Assembly (NCBI GenBank): GCA_036704125.1
Contig: DATNQI010000082.1
Span: 1 to 41,991, forward strand
Length of the DNA stretch: 41,991 nt
Direction: 5' to 3'
DNA from: Pantanalinema sp.
GTDB taxonomy: Bacteria > Cyanobacteriota > Sericytochromatia > S15B-MN24 > UBA4093
Shown here one piece after another: positions 19,216 to 26,606 of this stretch (its first letter is position 1; each line of letters starts with the position of its first letter). The notes beneath the pieces are model-generated. The model was not told where the DNA came from, ran no database searches, and worked only from the letters and a program-made list of their open reading frames with translations. A program made the translations under genes and the position numbers.

Positions 19216-19236
19216 GAACAACCACCTGGGTTGTTC
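19216..19236 (+). terminator. Weak hairpin between flgJ and yvyF
   Basis: 8-bp stem GAACAACC / GGTTGTTC with a 5-nt loop, followed by GTTTG. No promoter is seen between it and yvyF, so it is more likely a partial terminator or stability hairpin than an operon end. Confidence 0.4.
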
Positions 19237-19261
19237 GTTTGATCCTAAAGGAGCCTTCCCG

Positions 19262-19681
19262 ATGCCGCTCTCCAATTGTCCTCGCTGCAAGAAGCTGTTC
19301 AACAAGGTCGCTGCCAACATCTGCGATGCCTGCCGGCACCGCGACGAGGTCGACTTCGAGCTCTGCTACCGTTTCCTGCGCGACAACCCCAACTCGACGG
19401 TCGCCGCGATCGCGGATGCGACCGGGGTCGAGCAGCGGCAGATCATGGACTTCTACCGCACCGGGCGCCTGATCGCCGGCGAGGCGGGCTACCCGTGCGA
19501 GCGCTGCGGCGGACCGACGCACCGGGGCTCGTACTGCGCCAAGTGCACCGAGTCCCTGCGCTCGGGTTTTGCGCCCGGCACGCCGGCCCGTCGGGAGGAG
19601 TCGCCCCGGTCCCTCGACGACGAAGGGGGCGGGCGCGCCAAGCGCGACTTCTCGCACCAGCTGCGCATCGACCGCCGCTGA
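19262..19681 (+). CDS. yvyF: YvyF-like flagellar operon zinc-ribbon protein
   Basis: 139-aa protein of the TIGR03826/YvyF type, regularly found just upstream of flgM in Firmicutes. It has an N-terminal zinc ribbon (CPRC...CDAC, residues 6-23), a helical winged-helix-like segment (FLRDNPNSTVAAIADATGV), and a second ribbon (CERC...CAKC, about 79-95). The tail is charged and low complexity. ATG follows AAAGGAG. The biochemical role is unresolved; regulation of flagellar genes has been suggested for the family. A strong terminator follows, ending the rod operon. Confidence 0.88.
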   Translation: MPLSNCPRCKKLFNKVAANICDACRHRDEVDFELCYRFLRDNPNSTVAAIADATGVEQRQIMDFYRTGRLIAGEAGYPCERCGGPTHRGSYCAKCTESLRSGFAPGTPARREESPRSLDDEGGGRAKRDFSHQLRIDRR

Positions 19682-19695
19682 CCCCCTGCGTTCAA

Positions 19696-19729
19696 GGTCC
19701 CGCCTCTCGCGAAGAGGCGGGACCTTTTT
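19696..19729 (+). terminator. Rho-independent terminator after yvyF
   Basis: Perfect 12-bp stem GGTCCCGCCTCT / AGAGGCGGGACC, loop CGCGA, then five T. It separates the rod operon from the sigma-28-controlled flgM operon. Confidence 0.93.
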
Positions 19730-19731
19730 CC

Positions 19732-19758
19732 TAAAGTTCCGCGGATTTCGGCCGATAT
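19732..19758 (+). promoter_or_regulatory. Sigma-28 (FliA/SigD) promoter of the flgM-csrA operon
   Basis: TAAAGTTC (19732-19739), an 11-bp spacer, then GCCGATAT (19751-19758). This matches the sigma-28 consensus TAAAGTTT-N11-GCCGATAA with one mismatch in each half. It begins 3 bp past the terminator T-run and lies 48 bp before the flgM ATG. Confidence 0.93.
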
Positions 19759-19805
19759 TCAGAGCTAGAAGCCTCCCATTCGATGGATCGACAAGAGGAC
19801 CCCCC

Positions 19806-20081
19806 ATGAAGATTTCGTCCGAACAAATCCAGCAGATGCTCCAGGCCCGCGCCGTCAAGGGTGCCGGCAAGGTCCAGAAGGCGGCGCCGGTGGATCCGGT
19901 GGCCAAGGCCGACGGCGCGGCGCTCTCCGTCGCGGGCCAGGACATCACCAAGGCCCTGTCGCTGATTTCCAAGACCTCGGACGTGCGCGCCGAGAAGGTG
20001 GCCGCGCTCAAGGAGCGCGTCGCCGCCGGCACCTACGACGTGGCGGGACGCGACATCGTCGGCTCGCTTTTCGATCGCTAG
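19806..20081 (+). CDS. flgM: Anti-sigma-28 factor FlgM
   Basis: 91-aa anti-sigma factor that holds sigma-28 inactive until it is secreted through the completed hook-basal body. The C-terminal sigma-binding helices are recognisable: ALSLISKTSDVRAEKVAALK and ERVAAGTYDVAGRDIVGSLF. The N-terminal half is Gln/Lys/Ala-rich and probably disordered, as usual. The frame is open further upstream, but ATG 19806 with GAGGA 6 bp before it fits the family length. It lies behind the sigma-28 promoter, giving negative feedback on its own operon. Confidence 0.94.
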   Translation: MKISSEQIQQMLQARAVKGAGKVQKAAPVDPVAKADGAALSVAGQDITKALSLISKTSDVRAEKVAALKERVAAGTYDVAGRDIVGSLFDR

Positions 20082-20093
20082 CGGCGCGCACCG

Positions 20094-20597
20094 ATGGAGA
20101 CCCAGCTCGCGGCGCTCGAAGCCGCTCTGCGCCATGAGGCGGCGGCGTACCAGGTCCTGGTCAATCGCCTGCCCTTCAAGCTCGCGCTGATCCGCAAGAA
20201 CCGCGTCGATCAGCTGGAGCATCTCACCCGGCAGGAGGAAGCGGATCTCGCTCGCCTGCTCGGCTTCGAGCGCGAGCGCCTCGAGAGCGTGCATGCGATC
20301 CTCGGGGCGCTCCCCGCGGGCACCGAGCCGTCGCTCGCGGGGATTCTCCCCCACCTGAGCGCTGATTGGCGCTCTCGCCTCGCCCCGCTCGGCGATCGCC
20401 TCCGGGATCTGGTCGGCGCCCTGCGCGAGGGCCACGAGACCTGCAGGGTGCTCCTCAAGGCGAGCCTCGAGTACGTGGACATCACCATGCAGCTGGTGAG
20501 CCGCACCGTGGCCAACGCTCAGCCCTTGCTGTACGGCGGTGCCGACGAGGAGACCCCCCTGCACTCCCCAAGCCTCTTGCTCGACCGGAGGGCCTGA
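20094..20597 (+). CDS. flgN: FlgN-type flagellar export chaperone
   Basis: 167-aa helical protein expected to keep FlgK and FlgL soluble and deliver them to the export gate. Sequence identity is low, as is typical for FlgN, but length, all-helical composition (METQLAALEAALRHEAAAYQ) and position between flgM and flgK agree. Its TGA overlaps the flgK ATG (TGATG), implying coupling of chaperone and client translation. Confidence 0.88.
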   Translation: METQLAALEAALRHEAAAYQVLVNRLPFKLALIRKNRVDQLEHLTRQEEADLARLLGFERERLESVHAILGALPAGTEPSLAGILPHLSADWRSRLAPLGDRLRDLVGALREGHETCRVLLKASLEYVDITMQLVSRTVANAQPLLYGGADEETPLHSPSLLLDRRA

Positions 20598-22123
20598 TGG
20601 ACTATTCCCTTTACGGTCTGGGCGCCGCGTACCGCGGCATGGTCGCCGCCCAGGCGGCGCTCAACACCGTGGGCAACAACCTCGCCAACGCCAACACCGA
20701 GGGCTATTCGCGCCAGCGGGTCGAGCAGGTCCCGGCGGCCTCGATCATGCAGTACTCCTTCAACACGCCCGTGAGCCTTGCGCAGATGGGCGGCGGGGTG
20801 CAGGTGACCTCGATCAAGCGCGTGCGCGACGACTTCCTGGACATGCAGGTCCGCTACGAGACCGCCACGCTCGGGGCCAACGAGACCATGCGCGACCAGG
20901 TCAACCAGATCGAGGGCCTGTTCCAGGAGCCCGGAGAATACGGCCTCAGCGCGGTCATGACCAAGTTCTTCAACGCGTGGGATCAGCTCGCCGTCAAGGC
21001 GGATGACTCCGCGGCCCGCAGCGAGGTCCGCGAGCAGGGCGTGACGCTCGCCAACACCTTCAACGCCATGCACCGCAACCTGGTGCGCATGCGCGCCGAC
21101 CTGGACGCGCAGATCCAGCGGCAGGTGGCCGACATCAACGGCCTCACCAGCCAGGTAAGCGCCCTCAACCAGCAGATCGCTGCTTCCGGGGCCCTGGGGA
21201 CCCAGTCCAACTCGCTGATGGATCAGCGCGACGCCCTGCTGGAGAAGCTGTCCAAGATCACCAGCATCCAGACCAGCCTTCAGCCCGACGGCAAGATGTA
21301 CGTCTACATGAAGGGCCGCGGCCTGGTGGACAGCGATCGCGCCGAGCTGCTTACGACTGCCGCCAACGCGGAGGGCAACCTCTCGGAGGTGGCCTTCCGC
21401 GGCGTGGTCATCCCCCCCATGGAGATCGGGGGCAGTCTCGGGGCGCTCTTCAGCGCCCGCGATGAGGTCATCGGCCGATCCAAGGCCGAGGCGCGGCCCG
21501 GCACCCCGGTGTTGCCCGATACCCCGAACGGCGTGCTCTACCAGCTCGACGTGCTCGCCAACGAGCTCGCCCAGAAGGTCAACGCCTACCACACGACCGG
21601 TACCGATCTCTCCGGGACCATGGCGGGGACCCCGTTCTTCGTCAATAACAACCCCTACGCCTCGGTTGCCGACAACACCTTCATCGGGGTCCAGGGTTTC
21701 CTGGTCAACCTGGACATCCAGAACGGCACGCCGGGCCTCGACAAGATCGTGGCGGGCCGCCCGACCGATGCGGCGCGCCCGACCGTGCCCGGCCCGGGCG
21801 ACAACGAGATCGCCCAGAAGATCGCGAGCATTCGCTCGGAGGCGGGCTTCGGCCATCCGACCCAGACCCTCAGCGACTACTATCGCACCTTCCTCTCCAA
21901 CCTGGGGGTGGTGGGACAGTCCGCCAATCGGACGGCCGTCAATCAGACCAACCTCATCGATCACCTGCACGACCAGCGGGAGTCGGTGTCGGGCGTCAGC
22001 TTCGACCAGGAGATGTCGGATCTGGTCCGCTACCAGCACGCCTACAACGCTTCCGCCAAGGTCCTCACCATGTTCGACGAGGTCCTGGATCGCCTGATCA
22101 ACGGCGTGGCGCCGGGTCGCTAG
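20597..22123 (+). CDS. flgK: Flagellar hook-filament junction protein FlgK (HAP1)
   Basis: 508-aa first hook-associated protein joining hook and filament. N-terminus LYGLGAAYRGMVAAQAALN with GNNLANANTEGYSRQRV, the FlgK version of the rod/hook helix; a long coiled segment (about 140-230); C-terminus GVSFDQEMSDLVRYQHAYNA with VLTMFDEVLDRLI, the diagnostic ending. A longer frame runs upstream inside flgN; ATG 20597 with GGAGGG before it is the start. Second of three genes in chaperone-junction order with flgN and flgL. Confidence 0.96.
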   Translation: MDYSLYGLGAAYRGMVAAQAALNTVGNNLANANTEGYSRQRVEQVPAASIMQYSFNTPVSLAQMGGGVQVTSIKRVRDDFLDMQVRYETATLGANETMRDQVNQIEGLFQEPGEYGLSAVMTKFFNAWDQLAVKADDSAARSEVREQGVTLANTFNAMHRNLVRMRADLDAQIQRQVADINGLTSQVSALNQQIAASGALGTQSNSLMDQRDALLEKLSKITSIQTSLQPDGKMYVYMKGRGLVDSDRAELLTTAANAEGNLSEVAFRGVVIPPMEIGGSLGALFSARDEVIGRSKAEARPGTPVLPDTPNGVLYQLDVLANELAQKVNAYHTTGTDLSGTMAGTPFFVNNNPYASVADNTFIGVQGFLVNLDIQNGTPGLDKIVAGRPTDAARPTVPGPGDNEIAQKIASIRSEAGFGHPTQTLSDYYRTFLSNLGVVGQSANRTAVNQTNLIDHLHDQRESVSGVSFDQEMSDLVRYQHAYNASAKVLTMFDEVLDRLINGVAPGR

Positions 22124-22170
22124 ACCTGATTCCACGCGAAGCACCTGCTGCACAGCGAAGGGACTGAACC

Positions 22171-23067
22171 ATGCGCGTCACCAACAAGATGATCTCCGAC
22201 AGCGTCTACCGCAACGCGGGCTCGCACCTCGAGAAGATGGCGGACCTGCAGGAGAAGCTCGCGAGCGGCAAGGCCATCAACAAGCCCTCCGACAACCCCA
22301 GCGCCGTCAACGTCGCGATGCTCCTTCGCAACACCCTCGCCGACCAGGATCAGTACGTCAGCAACCTCAAGCAGGTCGACACCTGGCTCGACACCGGCGA
22401 TCAGACGATCGGCTCTGGGCAGACGGTCATGCTGCGCGCGCTGGAGCTTGCGACCCAGGGAGCCTCGGACACCGGGACCCCCGAGTCGCGCAAGGCCATC
22501 GCCCAGGAGGTGCGCGAGCTCCAGGAGCAGCTCCGAGGCATCGCCAACACCCAGCTCGCTGGGCGCTTCATCTTCGCCGGCTCCCAGACGCTCACCGAGC
22601 CCTACCCCAAGGGGGCTGCCCCCGATCCCACCAAGATCGACAACGTCGACGCCCTGACCGCCGAGATCGGCCCCGGCATCGCGATCCGCTACAACGTGAC
22701 CGGCACGGAGGTCTTCGGGGCCACCACCGATCCCAACAGCGCCTTCAAGGTCCTCGATGACCTGGCGGTGGCCCTGGAGAGCGACGACGGGAAAACCACC
22801 GGGGCCCAGATCGATCGGATCAATGCGCGCATCGACACCATGTCGTTGCAGCGCGCCGGCCTGGGAGGCAAGAAGAACCGCTCGGAGCTGTTGGCCGAGC
22901 GCTACAGCGCCACCGAGGTCAGCCTGCGCGATCTGCTGAGCGCCAACGAGGAAGTGGACATGCCCAAGGTCATCTCGCAGCTGACCCTCTCCACCAGCGT
23001 CTACCAGGCCTCGCTGGCGGCGAGCGCCCGGATCGTCCAGCCCTCCTTGATGGACTTCCTCAAGTAA
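22171..23067 (+). CDS. flgL: Flagellar hook-filament junction protein FlgL (HAP3)
   Basis: 298-aa second junction protein, flagellin-like at both ends. N-terminus MRVTNKMISDSVYRNAGSHL with LASGKAINKPSDNPSAV; C-terminus VISQLTLSTSVYQASLAASA and a helix to the end. ATG follows GAAGGGA, 47 bp after flgK. Length matches other FlgL proteins. Secreted through the flagellar apparatus. Confidence 0.95.
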   Translation: MRVTNKMISDSVYRNAGSHLEKMADLQEKLASGKAINKPSDNPSAVNVAMLLRNTLADQDQYVSNLKQVDTWLDTGDQTIGSGQTVMLRALELATQGASDTGTPESRKAIAQEVRELQEQLRGIANTQLAGRFIFAGSQTLTEPYPKGAAPDPTKIDNVDALTAEIGPGIAIRYNVTGTEVFGATTDPNSAFKVLDDLAVALESDDGKTTGAQIDRINARIDTMSLQRAGLGGKKNRSELLAERYSATEVSLRDLLSANEEVDMPKVISQLTLSTSVYQASLAASARIVQPSLMDFLK

Positions 23068-23118
23068 GGCGCCGGATGGGTTAGAATGGGGAGAGACCCC
23101 TTGAAGAGCTTGGAGCCC

Positions 23119-23565
23119 ATGACCATCACCACCCGCCAGTTCGGTCCCATCGACTACTCGGAGGAGGCCGTGATCACCTTCCCCGAGGGGCTGCTCGGCT
23201 TCGAGCGGATGCATCGCTTTCTCTTGATCGACCAGCCCGAGATCGAGCCGCTGCGCTGGCTCCAGTCGATCGACGAGCCTCAGATCGCCTTCACCGTGAT
23301 CGAGCCCGAGCTGGTATTCCCCACGTTCCGGGTCCGCCTCTCGGCGACCGATCGCGAGGGCCTCGGCCTCGGTCCCGGGAGCGAGCCGCGGGTGCTGGTG
23401 CTGGTGACGGTGCCGCAGGATCCCGCCGACATGACGGCCAACCTCCTGGGGCCCCTGGTCGTGCACCCCGACAAGAAGCTGGGCCGGCAGCTGGTACTCC
23501 ACGATTCCGCCCTCGGCACCCGCGAACGTCTCATCCCCGGCGCGGCCAGCGCCGTCACCGCCTAG
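23119..23565 (+). CDS. fliW: Flagellar assembly factor FliW
   Basis: 148-aa protein that binds CsrA allosterically and releases it when flagellin is free, so that flagellin translation follows filament assembly. Motifs: [20 protein letters not shown] then [14 protein letters not shown], and [20 protein letters not shown]. The start is uncertain: ATG 23119 fits the family N-terminus but has GGAG only 3 bp away, while TTG 23101 has GGGGAGA at ideal spacing and would add six residues. It lies between flgL and csrA as in Bacillus. Confidence 0.94.
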   Translation: MTITTRQFGPIDYSEEAVITFPEGLLGFERMHRFLLIDQPEIEPLRWLQSIDEPQIAFTVIEPELVFPTFRVRLSATDREGLGLGPGSEPRVLVLVTVPQDPADMTANLLGPLVVHPDKKLGRQLVLHDSALGTRERLIPGAASAVTA

Positions 23566-23582
23566 TCGCGTCAGGGGGACCC

Positions 23583-23852
23583 ATGCTCGTCTTGAGCCGC
23601 AAACCCAACCAGAGCATCATGATCGGCGACGGGATCGAGGTGGTGGTCCTCGAGGTCAAGGGGGACACCGTCAAGATCGGCCTCAAGGCTCCGCGCGACG
23701 TCAAGGTCTACCGCCAGGAAGTCTACGCCGAGATCACGCGCGAGAACGCGCGCGCTGCCGCCGCCGTGGCCCCCGCCTTGGATGCCGCCCGGCTGCTTCA
23801 GCAGGCCCTCAAGAAGAAGGCGGAGTCGACCGAGCCGCCGAGCGCAACCTAG
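23583..23852 (+). CDS. csrA: Carbon storage regulator CsrA
   Basis: 89-aa RNA-binding translational regulator acting at GGA motifs in mRNA hairpins. The core [20 protein letters not shown], then [20 protein letters not shown] (R44-equivalent retained), is canonical. It is longer than the 61-aa E. coli protein because of an Ala/Lys-rich C-terminal tail of about 25 residues; FliW contacts the extended C-terminal helix in Bacillus, so the extension fits a FliW partner. 17 bp after fliW. Candidate target hairpins are at 26519 and 28029. Confidence 0.97.
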   Translation: MLVLSRKPNQSIMIGDGIEVVVLEVKGDTVKIGLKAPRDVKVYRQEVYAEITRENARAAAAVAPALDAARLLQQALKKKAESTEPPSAT

Positions 23853-23864
23853 CCTGGCGACCAC

Positions 23865-23894
23865 TTGAAAGCTTTTGCCCCCGGATGGTATAAA
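23865..23894 (+). promoter_or_regulatory. Sigma-70-type promoter of flhF-flhG
   Basis: TTGAAA (23865-23870), 18-bp spacer, TATAAA (23889-23894) with TG upstream (TGGTATAAA). It gives a GC-rich leader of about 130 nt. It sits just after csrA, so flhFG can be expressed independently of the sigma-28 operon. Confidence 0.75.
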
Positions 23895-24029
23895 GAGGCG
23901 ATGCCTTGCGCAGCGCCTACAGGCGTCCTCACGCGCTCGGCAGGCGTGCAGCGGCCAGGGATCGGCGCGGCGACGGGCACACGGACGGGTGCCCTGAGAC
24001 AGGCCCCCAGCGACGGGGCGAGGACCGGC

Positions 24030-25208
24030 TTGAAGATCCGCCAATACACCGCGGCCACCATGCAGGAGGCCCGACTCAAGATCAAGATGGACCTCGGCCC
24101 CGACGCCGTGATTCTTCACACCCGATCCTTCAAGCGAGGCGGGGTCTTCGGCCTCTTCGCCAAGGAGATGGTCGAGGTCCTGGCCGCGGTGGATGCGCCC
24201 GACCCCGGCGGCTACCGCCTCAGCCCCCCCCTTCCGAGCCCCACCGGCCATACCCCGACGCTCGTCTCTACCATCGCCCCCGCCCTCCCTGTTACCGGGC
24301 CAAGCGAGCCGCCGCCGCCCAGCACGGAGGTGGCCGAGCTAAAAGAAGCGGTTGTCGAGGTCAAGCGCATGCTCGGCTCCATGGCCGAGCAACTGGGCAC
24401 TGGCCGCGTCGAGTGGCCCGCCCCCTTCGCAGCCTTCTACAATCGCCTGGTTGCAAGCGAGCTTGCGCCGGAGCTCGCGCGCGCGCTGGTGACCAAGCTC
24501 GTCGAGAGCGGAGCCGCCGAGCCCACCCCCGAGGCGGTGCGCGCTCAGGAGTCGCTCATCGCGAGCTGGCTCTCCTGTTCGGGGGCGATCGCCCCACCCG
24601 AGTCGCTCGAGGCACGCCCCAAGATCGTCGCGCTGGTCGGACCCACCGGGGTTGGCAAGACGACCACCATCGCGAAGCTCGCCGCCAACTTCCGCCTCAT
24701 CCAGCAGCAAGACGTCGTGCTGATCACGATCGACACCTACCGGGTGGCGGCTGTCGAGCAGCTGCGCACGTACGGCGACATCATCGGCATCCCGGTCGAG
24801 GTGGTGGTGACGCCGAGCGCTCTCAAGGACGCCATCGCACGCTACTCCGACAAGGACGTCATCCTGATCGACACGGCGGGCCGCTCGCCCTCCAACCGCA
24901 TGCACCTGCACGAGCTGCGGGGCTTTTTGGACATCCCTCAGCCGCGGGAGGTGCACCTGGTCCTCTCGGCCACGACCAACCGCGCAAACCTCGAGCGGAT
25001 CACCGAGGCCTTCGAGCCGGTCGGGGTCGATCGGGTGATCTTCACCAAGATCGACGAGACCGGCGCATTCGGGGCCATGCTCTCGGCGGCGCACACCTTC
25101 GCCAAGCCCCTCTCCTACCTCACGACCGGTCAGAGCGTTCCTGACGACATCCGGACCGCCGACGCGGCCGCGATGGCGCGCATGCTCACCGACGAGATGC
25201 TCGTATGA
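24030..25208 (+). CDS. flhF: SRP-family GTPase FlhF
   Basis: 392-aa membrane-associated GTPase that determines where and how many flagella form. N-terminus MKIRQYTAATMQEARLKIKM (B domain), Pro-rich linker at 65-100, NG domains from about 130. Walker A is GPTGVGKT (204-211), then DTYRVAAVEQLRTYG, DTAGRSPSN and FTKIDETGAFG. A 55-codon open frame precedes it and would take the -35 box as start, but TTG 24030, 6 bp after GAGGA, starts exactly at the family N-terminus. It overlaps flhG by 4 bp (ATGA). Confidence 0.93.
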   Translation: MKIRQYTAATMQEARLKIKMDLGPDAVILHTRSFKRGGVFGLFAKEMVEVLAAVDAPDPGGYRLSPPLPSPTGHTPTLVSTIAPALPVTGPSEPPPPSTEVAELKEAVVEVKRMLGSMAEQLGTGRVEWPAPFAAFYNRLVASELAPELARALVTKLVESGAAEPTPEAVRAQESLIASWLSCSGAIAPPESLEARPKIVALVGPTGVGKTTTIAKLAANFRLIQQQDVVLITIDTYRVAAVEQLRTYGDIIGIPVEVVVTPSALKDAIARYSDKDVILIDTAGRSPSNRMHLHELRGFLDIPQPREVHLVLSATTNRANLERITEAFEPVGVDRVIFTKIDETGAFGAMLSAAHTFAKPLSYLTTGQSVPDDIRTADAAAMARMLTDEMLV

Positions 25209-26254
25209 TGGGCGATCAGGCCGAGCGCCTCCGCCAGCTGGTGCAGCGCGGCAAGGCCCCCGAGGTGCAGGTGACCCCCCCGATCCTGGTGCCGCTCACG
25301 ACCGAGCAGGATTTGGAGACCGCCCGGAAGAGCGATGCACCTGAGGCGGTACCGGCGACAGAGCCGTCGCCGGCCGCACCGGCGCCGGAGGCTGCTGGCC
25401 TCCCGCCTGGGGTCTCGCTGCCCGTGCCCGAGCCCGGAGCGCGCTCGGGCCGCACCATCGTGATCACGAGCGGAAAGGGCGGCGTCGGCAAGACCAACGT
25501 CACCGTCAACCTCGCGCTCACCTTCGCGCGGCGCGGTCGCAAGACGATCCTCTTCGACGCGGACCTCGGCATGGCCAACGTGGACGTGATGATGGGCATT
25601 TCGCCCCAGTACTCCATCGCGGACGTCCTGAAGGGGCGAAAGCCCCTCCTCGAGGTGGTCCACTGGGTCAGCGACTACCTGGGCATCGTGCCGGGTGGCT
25701 CCGGCGTCTCGGAGCTCGCGAACCTGGAGCCCGCCCAGCTCGAAACGGTGCTGGCACAGCTGGCCACGCTGGAGTCCGCAGCCGAGATCATCCTGGTGGA
25801 CACCGGGGCGGGCATCTCGCGCAACGTGGTGAACTTCGTGATGGCCGCCAGCGAGATCCTGGTGGTCACCACCCCCGAGCCCACGGCCATCACCGACGCC
25901 TACGGCATGATCAAGGAGATCGACGCGAACAACCCGTCGGCGACGGTACAACTGCTGGTCAACATGGCGGACTCGGAGGCCGAGGCGCGATCCGTCGCCG
26001 CCAAGCTCGCGATGATCGTCGAGCGGTTCCTGAGCGTCAAGATCCAGTACATCGGCTGCATCGAGCGCGACGGTCACGTGAGCCGCTCGGTCCTCATGCA
26101 GCAGCCCTTCACCCACGCCTATCCCAACTCCACCGCGACCCGGCGCCTCAATATCCTGGCCGGGACCCTGCTCGCCCAGAACGACGAGGGCAAGCCCAGC
26201 GGCGGCTTCTTCTCGCGCCTGGTGCATCAGATCTTCCGGAGCGGGCGTTCCTGA
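25205..26254 (+). CDS. flhG: MinD/ParA-type ATPase FlhG (YlxH)
   Basis: 349-aa ATPase that limits flagellar number and stimulates FlhF GTP hydrolysis. The N-terminal FlhF-activating motif DQAERLR (4-10, family DQAxxLR) is present. A Pro/Ala-rich linker of about 60 residues, longer than in most homologues, separates it from the MinD fold: deviant Walker A KGGVGKT (91-97), DADLGMANVDVMMG and VDTGAGISRNVVNF. The C-terminal part is basic and probably an amphipathic membrane-targeting helix. Coupled to flhF. No chemotaxis or sigD gene follows, unlike Bacillus. Confidence 0.95.
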   Translation: MMGDQAERLRQLVQRGKAPEVQVTPPILVPLTTEQDLETARKSDAPEAVPATEPSPAAPAPEAAGLPPGVSLPVPEPGARSGRTIVITSGKGGVGKTNVTVNLALTFARRGRKTILFDADLGMANVDVMMGISPQYSIADVLKGRKPLLEVVHWVSDYLGIVPGGSGVSELANLEPAQLETVLAQLATLESAAEIILVDTGAGISRNVVNFVMAASEILVVTTPEPTAITDAYGMIKEIDANNPSATVQLLVNMADSEAEARSVAAKLAMIVERFLSVKIQYIGCIERDGHVSRSVLMQQPFTHAYPNSTATRRLNILAGTLLAQNDEGKPSGGFFSRLVHQIFRSGRS

Positions 26255-26606
26255 TTTCATTCCTCACGAATTCCTCACGGTTTCGATCCCACTCTAGCAG
26301 ATTACCTGCTTGCTGTTACCGATCCGCCGGATGAAGAATCCTCAAGGCGCCTGCGACGCATCCGATCTCGGAATGAAGAGCTTTTTTCTAAGCGCGTTAG
26401 GTGATTTTTCTGTGAAGTTGCCCGCGAATATGCTAAATTTTTTCTCCAATCGGTCGATTGAGTGTTATAGAGGGCTATCCCGGCGGGAACAAGGGAATAA
26501 GCAAATAAGCAAGAGTTCGGGCAAGGAGGCCCACGCCCCGGATCCGGGGCTCGCCACGATCCCCTCGGGTGAGGGGATGTATCTCTCCATTACGGAAGGA
26601 GCCGAA
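26255..26606 (+). promoter_or_regulatory. 352-bp AT-richer intergenic region with promoter and structured leader
   Basis: The A+T content is clearly higher here than around it. TTCCTCACG occurs twice with an 11-bp period (26260, 26271), like an OmpR/PhoB-type half-site pair. An extended -10, TGTTATAGA (-10 at 26466-26471), would start a leader of about 130 nt. The leader holds three tandem hairpins: GGGC-aaggag-GCCC (26519-26532), the palindrome CCCCGGATCCGGGG, and ATCCCCTC-gggt-GAGGGGAT just before the ribosome site. No known riboswitch was recognised. Confidence 0.6.

Noticed and set aside
26255-26606. c-di-GMP-I, TPP or ydaO riboswitch in the lipoprotein leader
   Set aside because: None of the conserved core strings of these classes is present.
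26310-26606. N-terminal extension of the lipoprotein by 99 codons
   Set aside because: It covers the promoter and hairpins, while ATG 26607 has an excellent ribosome site and starts a signal peptide.
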